NCBI GenBank assembly: GCA_030737875.1
Contig: CM060912.1
Span: 458,432,310 to 458,496,309 of the forward strand
From: Allium sativum
Taxonomy: Eukaryota; Streptophyta; Magnoliopsida; Asparagales; Amaryllidaceae
Reading direction: 5' to 3'
DNA length: 64,000 nucleotides
Shown: positions 12,090 to 23,750 of the stretch, in pieces
Position numbering within the stretch: position 1 is the stretch's first letter
Layout: each line of letters starts with the position of its first letter
The notes under the pieces: model-generated
Database searches by the model: none
What the model was told of the DNA's origin: nothing
The model's input: the letters and a program-made list of their open reading frames with translations, nothing else
Program-made: the position numbers and the translations under genes

Positions 12090-13449
12090 CACAATATACG
12101 TAATCATATGATCATATATGTCAACAGCAGCTTGCAATTTGCCATCATAAATAAATAAAATGGGCTAATAACAAACATTTCGACGGTGAAATTAAGTTGC
12201 TCCTTAAGTCAAAAAATGGGCTGAAGTTTAACTAATTAATCCATGCCATATCCATCATATTAGAAGATCATACCATGCTTGTCAATTCAAGCACTAACAC
12301 ATCAACACTACTTAAATCAAGCATATACTGAGGTAAATGGCAGTAGAATCCAAAATTTATGTGGTACCTTTATGTTCTAATTTTGATAACTTTATCCATC
12401 TAAAAAGTTAGAAAATAAGGTCAGCGGCAATAGTATATAAATTTATAGATAATAGTAAAAATAAAAATTAAAAAAAGATAGCAGATTTAAGCTGTATAAA
12501 ATACTCACCTATAGCGATAATGTATGCGTCAACGAAGGAGTTTGTACTGATTCCAATTCACATCAAATCTGACACTTAATAGCAAATCTGATCTATGATA
12601 TTCAATAAAAAAACTCTCATATTCAATTATTGCATCTGTGACAAAAAATGTAACACATAATAACAATTATTATGCAAGATTAAGAAAGCAACACAAACAG
12701 TTCGAAGAAGAGGCAGTAATTATTAAAGCCTAAATAATGTTTTGCATAAATGAGCATGAGATTTGAGCAAAAGGTTTTAATGTGAAATACGATAGTGAAT
12801 AGGGTTTTATGAGCACACTAACTTGGCATACGCACTAAATGTAAGAAAATATCGGATAAATTCGGAAAAAAATAATACCTAAGTAAGTTAGAAGGGAAGA
12901 ACATATAATACAGTTTGTGCAGCAGAATATATGAACTTGAGTAGCAAATTAGGTAGAACCTGGAAAAATCGAAGCAAGTAGTAAAAAAATTAGAAGAAGC
13001 ATGTAAGAAGTTATAATTTTTACGTATTATATCTCCCACTTATGAAGAAAAATAGGATTTTACCATTGCTGGGTACGTTAGTGTGGGAAAAAATCTTGTG
13101 GAGGGTGTAAACATATAGATCTGAACAGTACTCGGTTATCGGACGTGAGGAAAGTGAAAAGGAAACGGGGAACGGTGGAGTTGAGCAGAAATCAAACATA
13201 TATGGCAGTGCAGATGGCATAAATGACAGGGAGCTAGGTGGTAGGAGCAGATCTGGAGGCGTGGAAAAAATAGAGCAGTAAGTACAGACGGTTGACGCCA
13301 TTACCGACAGTCTGACGTATTTTTTTTCATGAAAAAAAGAAGGAAGAAAACGTGAAGAACGGAGTGGAAAATGGAAGACGGTTGAAAATTGGGGACATAT
13401 TGTGACCAACCGACAATGTAGTGGGTACGGTATATGTGTTGGGAAGTAC
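12090..13449. other. No recognisable gene; Helitron 5' region
   Basis: AT-rich to 12800, then a stretch (13020-13457) where the plus strand is purine-rich and the minus strand has a 145-codon frame rich in S, P, F and L. That composition is what a pyrimidine-rich strand gives by chance; no motif is seen. It may be the 5' leader or promoter of the Helitron transcripts. Confidence 0.4.
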
Positions 13450-13583
13450 AATTTCACCCTTTTGTAATATGACGCAAGTTAATTTAGTAGGGTTGGAGCA
13501 AAAGGGCTTTTTTGACCAGCCAAAAAAGCTTCACCATGGAAAGGTATTTGTATTAATACTAAATATATATATACATATATAGA
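13450..13583 (-). promoter_or_regulatory. Putative Helitron 5' terminal region
   Basis: Read on the minus strand, the segment starts TCTATATATGTATATATATA at 13583, continues AT-rich, then passes through AAAAAAGCCCTTTTGC and ACAAAAGGGTG-type blocks. Plant Helitrons commonly open with TC, an AT-rich stretch and such CCCTTTT/AAAGGG leader blocks. Orientation agrees with the Rep/helicase gene. The preceding base is C instead of the expected A, and no second copy is available here to fix the edge. Confidence 0.45.
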
Positions 13584-15989
13584 GTTGGTGAGGTACGTAC
13601 CCTTTGCCTTGTCTAAGTGGAGCCCAATATTTGGTTGCATGCTTGTTTGTATGCATTGTGATATATTGAAATTCATATTTCCAAAGATTTTGGTTTGTGA
13701 CCCTGAAGTGAAATCTACTTTGATATAAAAGCTAGATGTATTTCAAATGAATGTACATAATTCAATATAAATCAGATTTTAGTAAAACCAGAAATATTTG
13801 AATTTGTTTAATTATATCTTTCTAACGAATGTGAAAAACTAAGATTTTATAGTATAAATTGAAAGTTATGTCCAGTTTAAAATTTAAAATAGTCGCTATG
13901 GAATTTATATATATTTTTAATATAATATATAGCCATTAAAAATAGTCATTTTGCAAACGACCTCCGTTTTCCGACGAAACCACTTTTGTTGGATTTGAAA
14001 TGTCAAATTATAGTCAAATTTCAATTTCATAATTTTTGGAATTTTATGTGAGCATGGTAAATTTAAACGTGTTTTGTAATTTTAGTTTGAATTTATTCAA
14101 CTAGAAAAGAACCATTTTTTAAACAGTTTCCAAATTCGATGAAATTAGTTTTGTTAGGACCGTATCGTCAAAACATAGCTAGATATTTTTTTCTGTAATT
14201 TTTAGAGTCAGTATGTGGCCCCGGTAAATTAAAATGTACGTTTAAATTAAATATATATTGATTTATATTTTAATTTAAAGAAAAATTGATCGAAAAAGTT
14301 GAATTGGCTTACGAAACATATCCTGTTATGTCTGGAATAGGGGTATTTTGCTAGCGGCAACATTCGTTGGGATTAATTTGGAGTTCAAACGCAAAATTTG
14401 ATAATAAAGTAATTAATAAAACTAAATAATATTATTAATTATTATAAATACTCCCCATTCCCCAAATCCTAATTAAACCGCCGCCAGGTAAAATGAATGG
14501 CCAAAACGTTTAGAAACTAATTCCCAAATCGCTCGCAATCCCAACTGAATTCAAAGATGATTTCTGAACAAATATGGTTGAGCAACGAGAGATCTTTCGA
14601 TTGATACATGAGTGATCAATTATAGGCTAGTAGGTTGTGAGGTTTTTGAGTTCCAAGCTCAAACGTTTGAGCGTGATTTTTGGAAACATGGCAGCTTCGA
14701 GTGGCGCGCCACCACTGGCGTTGGTGGAGAGTGTGTAGGCGGTTAGAGGGGCAGTCGACGAACGGGGTTCAGGTGGCTGAGGCGATGCATAGTGGCGGTT
14801 TTTCGTTTCGAGCATGGATTTCATGTATTCCAGAAAGTAATCGGGGAGGGAGATGGATTAATTGAGGGGTTTAAATTTAATTAGTGAAATAATTACTATT
14901 TAATTATTTTAATTGTAAAACCAATGTATTAAAATCTATAACTCGTTCATTTCAAATTAGAACGGAATGAAACAAATTAAGTTGGAATCGTCTCAACGAG
15001 AACTTCATGATGGAACTGACTAGGATAGAAATGGAGCACGTTAGAATTTTAGGCAAATTCAAACCTGAACCGTACTAGAAATTCAGAAATAAACACTGAT
15101 GGAGTGGAACCCAAAGTGAGAACTCTCCCTCACTTAAATTATTTTACAGTCATTATATAATAGGTTGCAGAGGGGGCTTAGTGGCTCCTGACACTACTTT
15201 TTGTACAAACCTTGGATGATTTGTGTGATTTGGTTATATTGTGGGAAACATTGACTGTATTGTGTAATGTGATATTGAAATGGAGTAAATAATATATATA
15301 TATATGTGTTGTATAAATTATTTATATATGCGATATATAAATTATTTATATACGCTGTATAAAATTCCCCTGAAATAAAATAAATATTCAATTACAAATC
15401 AGACGATTTGTTTATGTACAACCATTTAACTAATATTGATTGGGACGATAAATTTTACACATCGTCCAACTGCGCAAATAATAAACAGTTTTTGTTGGTT
15501 TAAACCCCACAAGGGTATTGGGATGATATTTGACATACACTAATCTTAATTGCTTAGATGTATGTCAATCGATGGGTTGACAGACCGTATAAGCGTTATT
15601 TATTTGTTTTAATGCTTATACAGTTGTAAAATGCACTCTGGATGTTGTATGAGTTTTTAATAATTGTTTATCATTATTCTTGTATACATGCGATGTATGA
15701 AATCCATATAACGGAAATTATATGGTAATTGATTGAGTCTGATTCCAGTTCGGAAATAAAGAATATTTTAAAACAATATAATATTTAGAAAATAATCAAA
15801 ATATGATTTTGATGTTCGATTTTGGATGGACACGAAAATAGTGAAATGTGAAGCCGTGTTAAGTAGTTAATGCCATTTTAACACAAACGGGAGTTTTTGT
15901 CGATTTTAGTCATTTTATAATGAATATCAAAAAGTGAATTTAAAATTTGATATTTTGAAAGTATTATCATTTTAATATTATAATGATAT
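13584..15989. other. AT-rich intergenic DNA with one small ORF-like island
   Basis: Mostly AT-rich and stop-filled. A less AT-rich island at 14627-14865 has a minus-strand frame (DYFLEYMKSMLETKNRHY...LELKNLTTY, stop at 14627) that looks compositionally unlike the flanks and could be a fragment of a host exon. No family recognised. A TA-rich simple tract lies at 15290-15305. Confidence 0.4.
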
Positions 15990-16575
15990 GGAATATTCAA
16001 TTTTGATTTGAAAATTGAAATGGAACTGAAATCGTTTTAAAATGAATTAAATTATATTAAGAAATATTCAACTTTGATTTGAAAATTGAAATGAAAATGA
16101 AATCATTTTAAAATGAATTTAAAACGAATATATTCTGGAATATTCAATTTTGATTTGAAAATTGAAATGAAATTGAAATCGTTTTAAAATGAATTTAAAA
16201 TGAACATATTAAGAAATATTCAATTTTAATTTGAAAATTGAAATGAAATTGAAATCGTTTTAAAATGAATTGAAAATGAATATATTAAGGAATATTCAAT
16301 TTTGATTTGAAAATTGAAATGAAATTGAAATCGTTTTAAATTAAATTTAAAACGAATATACTAAGGAATATTCAATTTTGATTTGAAAATTGAAATGAAA
16401 TTGAAATCGTTTTAAAATGAATTTAAAACGAATATATTAAGGAATATTCAATTTTGATTTGAAAATTGAAATGAAATTGAAATCGTTTTAAAATAAATTT
16501 AAAACGAATTTATAAAGGAATGTTCAGTTTTGATATAAAATCAAAATGGAAGTGGAAATCGTTTTTAAAACGAAT
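15990..16575. repeat. 76-bp tandem repeat with two hairpins per unit
   Basis: About eight units start with AATATTCAA or a close variant near 15992, 16063, 16139, 16215, 16291, 16367, 16443 and 16519, giving a 76-bp period. Each complete unit contains two inverted repeats: TTCAATTTT/AAAATTGAA around a six-base loop, and CGTTTTAAA/TTTAAAACG around a five-base loop. The first and last copies are the most diverged. No reading frame is kept. It is a minisatellite-like array. Confidence 0.93.
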
Positions 16576-18049
16576 TCATAAAATACGATTTAAATGAAAA
16601 TCGACGATATATGTATTATATATATAATGACTTGAATAGAACGCGTTGCGCAGCGATTGTTCGCGAATTTCGACCATTAACTTCAAATTGATGTAAAGGG
16701 AGATCCGACCATTGGATTCTCTTAAAACCGAAACCGTTGGGTTCGTATCGAAAAGAGCTTTCCAAGGATATAGGAGATTTAAATTTGAACGGTCGAATTT
16801 TAAGATATGTCCAAATCAAATTCAAAAAAGGTCGCTATGGATGCAGCTCGGTGGCCGTTATTGGAAATCAACAGAAACGGTGATACTAAAATTATTAAAA
16901 ATACGGGAAAATTATTTAAAATCCTAATAAATGATTTGGAAAGAATTTGGATGAAAAATTCCAGTTTTGAAAAGATAAAAATATATTTTTATCGAAAATA
17001 ACTAGTTAAAAACTAGAATAAAAATCCAATTATTTTTAGAAGTAATAAAATGGATTTGTAAATAGGGTTTTGAAATAACTAGAATTTTCCAACTAATAAA
17101 TTGGAATAGATTTGGAATGGAAATTATCTTCGAATATTTCGATATTGGATTCCGTGATTATACGGATATTGTTGAGGAATTTGGAAGATATATATATATA
17201 TATATCGTTATTCCCAATACGATATTTGTTGATTTCAGAATTTGATATTGAATATAAGACGATATAATTTCTATTCAGAGCCTTGTATTTAATATCAAAT
17301 TGGATTTTGGGTTTGTCGTGAATGGTATCGTTATTAACAATGTTCTTAAAACCCAATGAGAAAAGAATGAATCTTTTAAATAAGATTTAGTGAAATGTGC
17401 CAATTAATTAATATTTAATTGGAATTGAAATGAAATTGGATTTTTGGGTTTATCGTGAATGGTATTTTAAAAAATAGTTGTTCTTTAACCCAATTAACAA
17501 TGAAGAGATAATTTGGAATTTATAAATCTTTTTATTTAGATTTAATGGAAATTTTCCAAAGAAAATTTTTCTAGTTTAATATATTAAGTTGGATTTGAAT
17601 GGAATTTGATTTTGTAATAATTGAGATGAGTTTCTATAAAGGAGGACCGTTACTATATATGGAATTTAAAAGGCTTTGCCGTTATTCCACTTACAATATT
17701 AGTTTGATACGGAAATATATATCAATTATATACTGTTATGATTTCCGTGAATATTCCATTTTGATGGAAGATGATTTTGGATTTATTGTGAATTGTGTTT
17801 TAAATGACATTGGTTCTTTAATCCGATAAATGAACGGATTAATTTTCTTAAAAGTTGAATGATCATAAAATAAAACCAAGTTGGAGTTTTAATGAATCTT
17901 TAATTAGATTTAAAAGCTAATGAGATAATTAAATTTGCCAAATTTGAGAAGTGATCGAGAATGGAGTACCACCACTTTTACTCCAGGCGATAGTTAAATC
18001 TTTAATTAGATTTGAATAGGTCAGTAAATAATATAAATATATTTAGAAG
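16576..18049. other. No recognisable gene; possible old LTR remnant
   Basis: AT-rich, with an (AT)n tract near 17190-17206. The part at 16640-16860 is less AT-rich and reads like plant LTR or leader sequence, but no TG...CA ends, PBS or partner copy could be found. No gene. Confidence 0.35.
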
Positions 18050-19200
18050 GATTTTTTAAAAAATTACAGAAAAGAAATTTTAATACAGAGTTATTTTAAG
18101 TTAAAAATGTAATTTTTTAACATCGTGTATGATAAAAAAAATTGCATATGTACATAAAATAATTTTAATTAATTTACAAATTAACTTTGTTATTATTATT
18201 TGTATGCTTTAATTTATGTATGCAATCTATATATCTATTTAATTAAACACAAATTTTTATTGTGGTTTTTATTAGTATGTGTGTGTGCACATATTCTACT
18301 GATATATAGACTACATTAATATACTTTACATTTGAATTTTTTTAAATAATTCAATTACATGTATCTAAACATTAAAGATTAGGAAACAACTGAATAAGTT
18401 GTACATAACCATGAAAATGTTAAATAATGGATATTTGAAGTTAAAATTAGAATTCTACAATGTAGGTAAACTTATCGATGTAAATGAATAATAAATTAGT
18501 TTTACTAATGTCATTCAATTATAATATTTATGATATTTGAATTATATATTTTTATATTCAAATGAAAAATAAATTTGACTGCTTTTTTAAATATGAATGT
18601 GATATACAAATTGAAACTATCACATTTAAGGATTTATTAGATGTATTTATGAACATTTATTAATTAAACTTATTTAAATAAATTAAAACTTTGATTACAT
18701 AGTTGATTAAAAATATACTGATGTAAATTTAGAGAATTTTGTGAGATTGAGATGAGTTTTGTAAGTAACCATAAAAAATTTAAAATGTAGGCATTTCAGC
18801 TAAAATAAAAAATTTACAATGTAATGCATCAATGTATTGGCATATATGAACTATAAATTAAATTTCCTATCATTGCATGCGTATATAATCATATTATGCA
18901 ACAAATATATTTGTATATCCAAATGAATTTTATACCCTTTTGTTAATATGAATATTGTGCAAATAGTGAAATTTTCATATTTTTGCGGTTTATTTGACAA
19001 ATCAACAACTAATACTTTACCATTTTAATTATAGTTTTAAGATTCTACATTAGCTATAATATATGAAGTCAAATATAAAATGTTAGAAGAGAACTGAGAT
19101 AGTTCGATAAGAGGTTGTTCGAATTTTAAAATTAAGGTTTTAGCTGTAAAAAACATAATTTTGTAATGCGTGATGAAATCATTGATACCTTTTATGATAT
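18050..19200. repeat. Weak tandem copies of a ~350-bp unit
   Basis: A block of the form 'TTT-AAGTTAAAA ... TACAATGTA' recurs in diverged form near 18090, 18433, 18788 and 19136, and again near 52595 beyond the inserted transposons. Spacing is about 345-355 bp. A linked 'GAGTTTTGTAA-TAACCA' block at 18752 and 52562 supports it. Similarity is low and AT-richness can mislead, so this is tentative. It would be the older DNA into which the Tat element and the CACTA element inserted. Confidence 0.4.
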
Positions 19201-19999
19201 TGTTAGATCAAAATATGGCTCTAACACCCAAATTGTTCTAATTCGTAGAGAATTATGACTGAGAAATGAGGAAAAAGCAGAGAACACACAAGGTTTATAG
19301 TGGTTCGGCGTTAACGAGCCTACGTCCACTTTATATGCTATTGATTATACCTTGAATGCTAGTACAACCAATGATTTCTCTAAAACTCACTCTTATAGTT
19401 ATGATTTCTCTCAATAATCTCGAAGTAAATCTGGTATAAAATAGTGGTATGACAGTAATGGTGGAATCAATCCTTAAAACTGCCAAAAGATCCTCAAAAA
19501 TGCCAAGCTCTGGGCTATTTATAGCTGATTTCCGGTGACGGATCGCGGTCATACGTGGCCCACATCCCGAAGATCTCGGACCGGTTCGTAGCTTGATGAA
19601 GAATTAGTCAAATTAGCCATTGTGGACAGGTGTCACGATCTCCTTAAACATCGGATCGTGGATGACCAAGTCCATGGCCATCATCGTGTCTCCCAGCTCA
19701 GATTGGATCGTGATCATAGCCTAATGAAGAATTGGTCAATATGACAGTTGGTAACACGTGTCGCGAGATCCTGCATTCTCGGATCGTGGTGGACTTGGTC
19801 TTGGTCATCATCCATCAGCTTCGGGGATCAGATCGGATCGAGCTAGCGATGGACGGATCGGATCATGGTCAAAGGGGGGCGATCGTGAGCCGAAGGGAGT
19901 ATGGCGACCCGATCATGTCTTCGAGGGTTAAAGGTGTGAAACTTCATATTTTCTTCTTATGTGTGAACCTTGGTGGCTTGGTCAAAAAGCCAGCCAACA
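19201..19999 (-). repeat. 3' LTR of the Tat element
   Basis: 799 bp, TG...CA ends, next to a polypurine tract on its inner side. In minus orientation it is the 3' LTR. The segment 19290-19340 holds the module TATAAAGTGGACGTAGG ... CGAACCACTATAAA (minus), probably the core promoter and transcription start region. 19600-19930 is crowded with GGATCGTG and GATCGGATC motifs. Confidence 0.96.
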
Positions 20000-20012
20000 T
20001 TTTGCCCCCTCG
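20000..20012 (-). promoter_or_regulatory. Polypurine tract of the Tat element
   Basis: Read on the minus strand, CGAGGGGGCAAAA directly precedes the 3' LTR. This is the usual place and composition of the plus-strand DNA primer. Confidence 0.85.
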
Positions 20013-20379
20013 AAGTATATTTTATCAGAGATGGAATATGCTTCGAAACTGCGGAAACATCTTTTCATAGGGAGATGCAAATCAATGGTTGTGTCTGCCT
20101 AAAATGTTGTGTCACTTTGGAAAGTCGCATTCCTTGATTGGTATAAATATCGGTTAAATCCTCAGTCGTTTCTTTTTTGTTTTATTGGGCAATTCTTATC
20201 TCTGGTGATTCCGGAAACTTTGCTGTCAAGTTGCCAGCTAAATTTCTGAATTTTCGTGTATATTTCCCGAGTTTCCACTCCTGTCTGTCATTTATCGGTT
20301 CGGCTCACGCAGGCACATCACGGTCCGTGGGGTAAGCCGCTCGTCTCGACCTTAGATAAGCATTCGGGCCTCTTCGCGA

Positions 20380-20565
20380 AACGTGATGGGCTTCTCTTCG
20401 AAACGCGATGGGCTTCGATCCATGGCCCATCTACTTCCACGGCTCGAGTAAAACAAAAAACGGAAGGCTAACGGTCGCGATTTCGTCTATTTAAACCCGA
20501 ACCCATCTCTCCTTTTCCCTTTCACTTCATTCGCCGCCGATTCTCTTAAACGGAAACCCTAGCTT
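20380..20565 (+). promoter_or_regulatory. Plant-like promoter of the antisense gene
   Basis: Site II (TCP-type) motifs TGGGCTT at 20387-20393 and 20409-20415 and GGCCCA at 20424-20429 precede a TATA box, TATTTAAA, at 20488-20495. A telo-box, AAACCCTAG, follows at 20554-20562 in the presumed 5' leader, within a CT-rich stretch. This combination is known from promoters of plant translation and cell-cycle genes. The region lies upstream of the spliced plus-strand gene starting at 21299. Promoter activity is inferred. Confidence 0.6.
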
Positions 20566-21298
20566 TTTAATCCTCCGATCATCCATTTGTCTTCATTATT
20601 TTCAGAAACGTAATCTCAAAAAAGAAAGTTTTCATGTAATTTCGCCCTTGTTTGTCTTGAATTTAGGAGAAAAACGATAGAGTTTTGTGGCGTTCGAAGC
20701 TTTGGAGGTTGACATGGTGCCATAGGCGTTGGCTGCTCGAGCTCGGAGGAAGGGAAGAGGGAGAAGGAAGAAGAAGGAGGAGGACGCCAGGTTGGGTCGT
20801 GGCGATGGTGAGGCTTGGGTTCGGATCGTGAAGGTGGTAGGCGAAAGAAGTGGGGTAGAACGGATCGGGTCGTGGCATAGAGGAGCACTAGTTTATGGAG
20901 ACGTGGTAAAGTAGATCATGGGGGGTTGGGCCAATCCGACAGGAACCCCGATCCATGCTGCATCACGACCCAAAGAAGGGGGTGATCCATTCACCCCGAT
21001 CTGCCATGCTTTCCACGATCCGACCCGCACACTCCTTACAAACCGAGCCTAGGTGACGATCCAACATATGTTTTGAACTTTAAACAATACATTGCAGTCA
21101 CAAGATTCTGAACAGTTAGGTTAGAGCCCATGAGATGAACTTCTTGGACTGAACAATGATAGGACTTAGCAGCATATTCTATCCGCTTAATGACTTTACT
21201 TTTCCGTATCATACACACTTGCATGCACAAACACTTGCACATGCACGGGGTTCGGGCAATTATATTCTTATTTCTCATGTTCACTCGCCTAAATAGTA
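20566..21298 (+). other. Presumed 5' leader, perhaps with an intron, of the antisense gene
   Basis: GC-richer than its surroundings, with GATC-type motifs at 20820-21010. Short frames on both strands are not supported as genes. The leader probably contains an intron ending shortly before the ATG at 21299, but I could not fix its ends. Confidence 0.4.
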
Positions 21299-23750
21299 AT
21301 GTCGGATAATCGTTCCCCTTCAAGATCTGATACAGAGATGGATCTTGAGGTGTATGAGCACCACCACCCTGAGGTCCTTCCAATTAATCCAGAGGGTGTG
21401 GACTCTAGATCCGAATACGAGGCAAAAACGGGATCGGATTCCTCTGAGAGTACCTCGCTTGATGAGGAGTCTGAAGTAGACGACCGAGCTCCCAACGAGA
21501 TTCCTGGTGCGCTACAAATAGAGAAATTCAATGACTCTTTAGCTTCCAAACTTGATGACATAAAGCTTAAGAAAATTTGCTTGAGACATGGGATCCCCTG
21601 GGATGATGTGTGGACACCTGGTAGTGAAGATAGACCTCATCTGGCTCCGTAGGGGTACATGACAATTAGCCGACTCATGTGCTGGGTAGGCGCTATTCCT
21701 CCGTTTCCTCCAATCGTCATTGAGACCCTAAAACGATTGGGTATTGCTCCAATGCAGCTTCATCCCAATGCCTACGCAGCCCTATACACTCTATACATCG
21801 CATATGCGGAAATCCTGCAAACTGAGCTCATGTTTAAAGATTTGAAATTCTATTACCTTTTCAAGCATCGCTCCACGGCAACCCCAAATTTTTCTTTCTT
21901 CGAATCGGTAGCAAATAGGAAGGTCTTGTCTGATGGGTACAGCAACATATGGGATCCCAAGGCCGATTGGTTTTATATAAAGAGACAGGACGGGTGTTCA
22001 AGAATATGGCTTAAATCAAGTAAATCTTCAACCTTTGAATGAATAACCTGCTTAAGAAATCGAAGCGTTAACATGCTTCTTTTCCCCATGCAGATCACAC
22101 CTTTCCAAAGACGGAAGGCTCGGTGTACAGTAATCGACTATCCCTTCTTCTGAAAAGCTAATCCGACTTCCTAAAGATCAAGAAATGTATATAAGGTTCG
22201 GACTTGGCGCGGGTGGCAAACCTTACAAATACGTGCCCCCGGCCGAGGGAGAAGGAACATCACAAGCAGCAGAGATAACTAAACTTCATAAGAGTCCTTC
22301 GCCGATAATTATCCAGGACGACGAATACTTAAATGTATATAGAGGAGATGAGGCCCGTGCTGACGAGCCTAAGGAAGTCCCAGCCTCTCCGGGGGGTTTC
22401 CCCTCAAGGGCCTCTCTACCGGTTGAACCTGCTGCTCCTGATGATTTAACAGAGGAGCAGTTATTTAAAGAGCTGAGCAAAATTCCTTTACCTGATGATG
22501 TATATACACAGGAAGACTTCGAAGGGGAGCCATTTTTTCCTATTTCTGAGGAAGCAACTGTTCCAGTTGGAGAACGAGAGACTACCCAGACGAGCCTAAC
22601 TTCGGGCCCTGGTCTGTTAGGGGGAATTATATGGGATGCACAAATCACATGCACTGTCTGACCCCACACTTTTATACCAACAGTATTCAAGTTTTTAATA
22701 TGTACTTGTTTCTTTTTCAGGAAAGATGTCTCGCAAACGATCTTATTCCTATCGCTCTCTTCGTGAAGGCACACCTAGTCTTCATCCAAATCCTGAGCGT
22801 GCTCGTAGCAGCAGCCGAGGGGGAGACAACCATTGGTCCCGGGATTCTTACAAGCCTACTTCTTCACAGTCCAGATCTCTGTCAAAATAAACCTCTGGAA
22901 AGCCTCCCAGTCATCCGGTGCCACCTACAGGGGGAAAACAACTTCCCAAAGACTTAACTCCTCCGAAGAGTGCACCATCTCACAACACAACATCCAAAAA
23001 GCACCACGAGCCTAAGGATAAAAGCAAGGATCCAAACAAGGATTCTGAGAAGGAGAAAACTGACATTGTCCCTTCCAGCCAACAAAGTTTGAGTGCCCCC
23101 GGGTCACGAGACTATATCCATGGCCCTGAGACTCAGGCCAAGCTGGAAAAATTACGAGAACAATTCCCCGATATCTTCTTCGAAAGGATGATGTTCGTTC
23201 CAACTCTGGAACCAGTCCCTAGAAATTGGGATACTGAAGTCATCAGACACGTTCGCCATGTAGCCAAGCAGTATGAGGTGATGAAGAAACATGCTGTCAA
23301 TCTTTCAGACGTCATCCGAACGCTTGAAATGGAAGCGCATAGGTCCAAAGTGAAGATAAATAACAATGAAAGGGCCAGGGTAAAAATGGAAAAGGACTTG
23401 GAAGATGCACAATCTTTGCTTGCCTTGGCTCAACGAGATGCTAAAAATTACAAGACGGAGCTGGAGGAGGCCAGGCAATGTTTTCATAATGAGCTCGATT
23501 CTAATAGCAAAGAGCGTGCGTCATTGAAGAAAGAGGTGGAAGATCTCAGGATGGCCAACACCGAACTGAAAACAGCACAGGATCATTTCGAGGCTGAAAG
23601 AGCTGCTTGGGAGAAAGAAAAGGCAAGCTTGAAAGATAGTTTAGCTCTGGCCGAAAAAGAGAGGGCGATCCTGAATGATCAACTCGCGCGTGCAGAGAAA
23701 CGCGCGATTCTTGCTGAAAATAATGTGGAAAGTGCCATTGAAATGGCTAT

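Larger units (their letters stand above)
1..13583 (-). mobile_element. Autonomous-type Helitron, 3' end beyond the window
   Basis: A rolling-circle transposon is shown by the Rep (HUH) plus PIF1-type helicase gene at 8335-3484 on the minus strand. In this orientation the 5' end lies at the right. A likely 5' terminus is seen near 13583: the minus strand there starts TCTATATATG and runs into an AT-rich leader, as plant Helitrons do (they begin with TC). The 3' end (CTRR after a short hairpin) was not found, and an ORF runs off the left edge, so the element is probably longer than 13.5 kb. The base before the TC is C, not the usual A, so the right boundary is inferred. Presence of the element is near certain, the limits are not. 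Confidence 0.75.

Noticed and set aside
13020..13457. 145-codon minus-strand frame
   Set aside because: Pro-, Ser- and Phe-rich by pyrimidine bias, no motif, no splice or family support.
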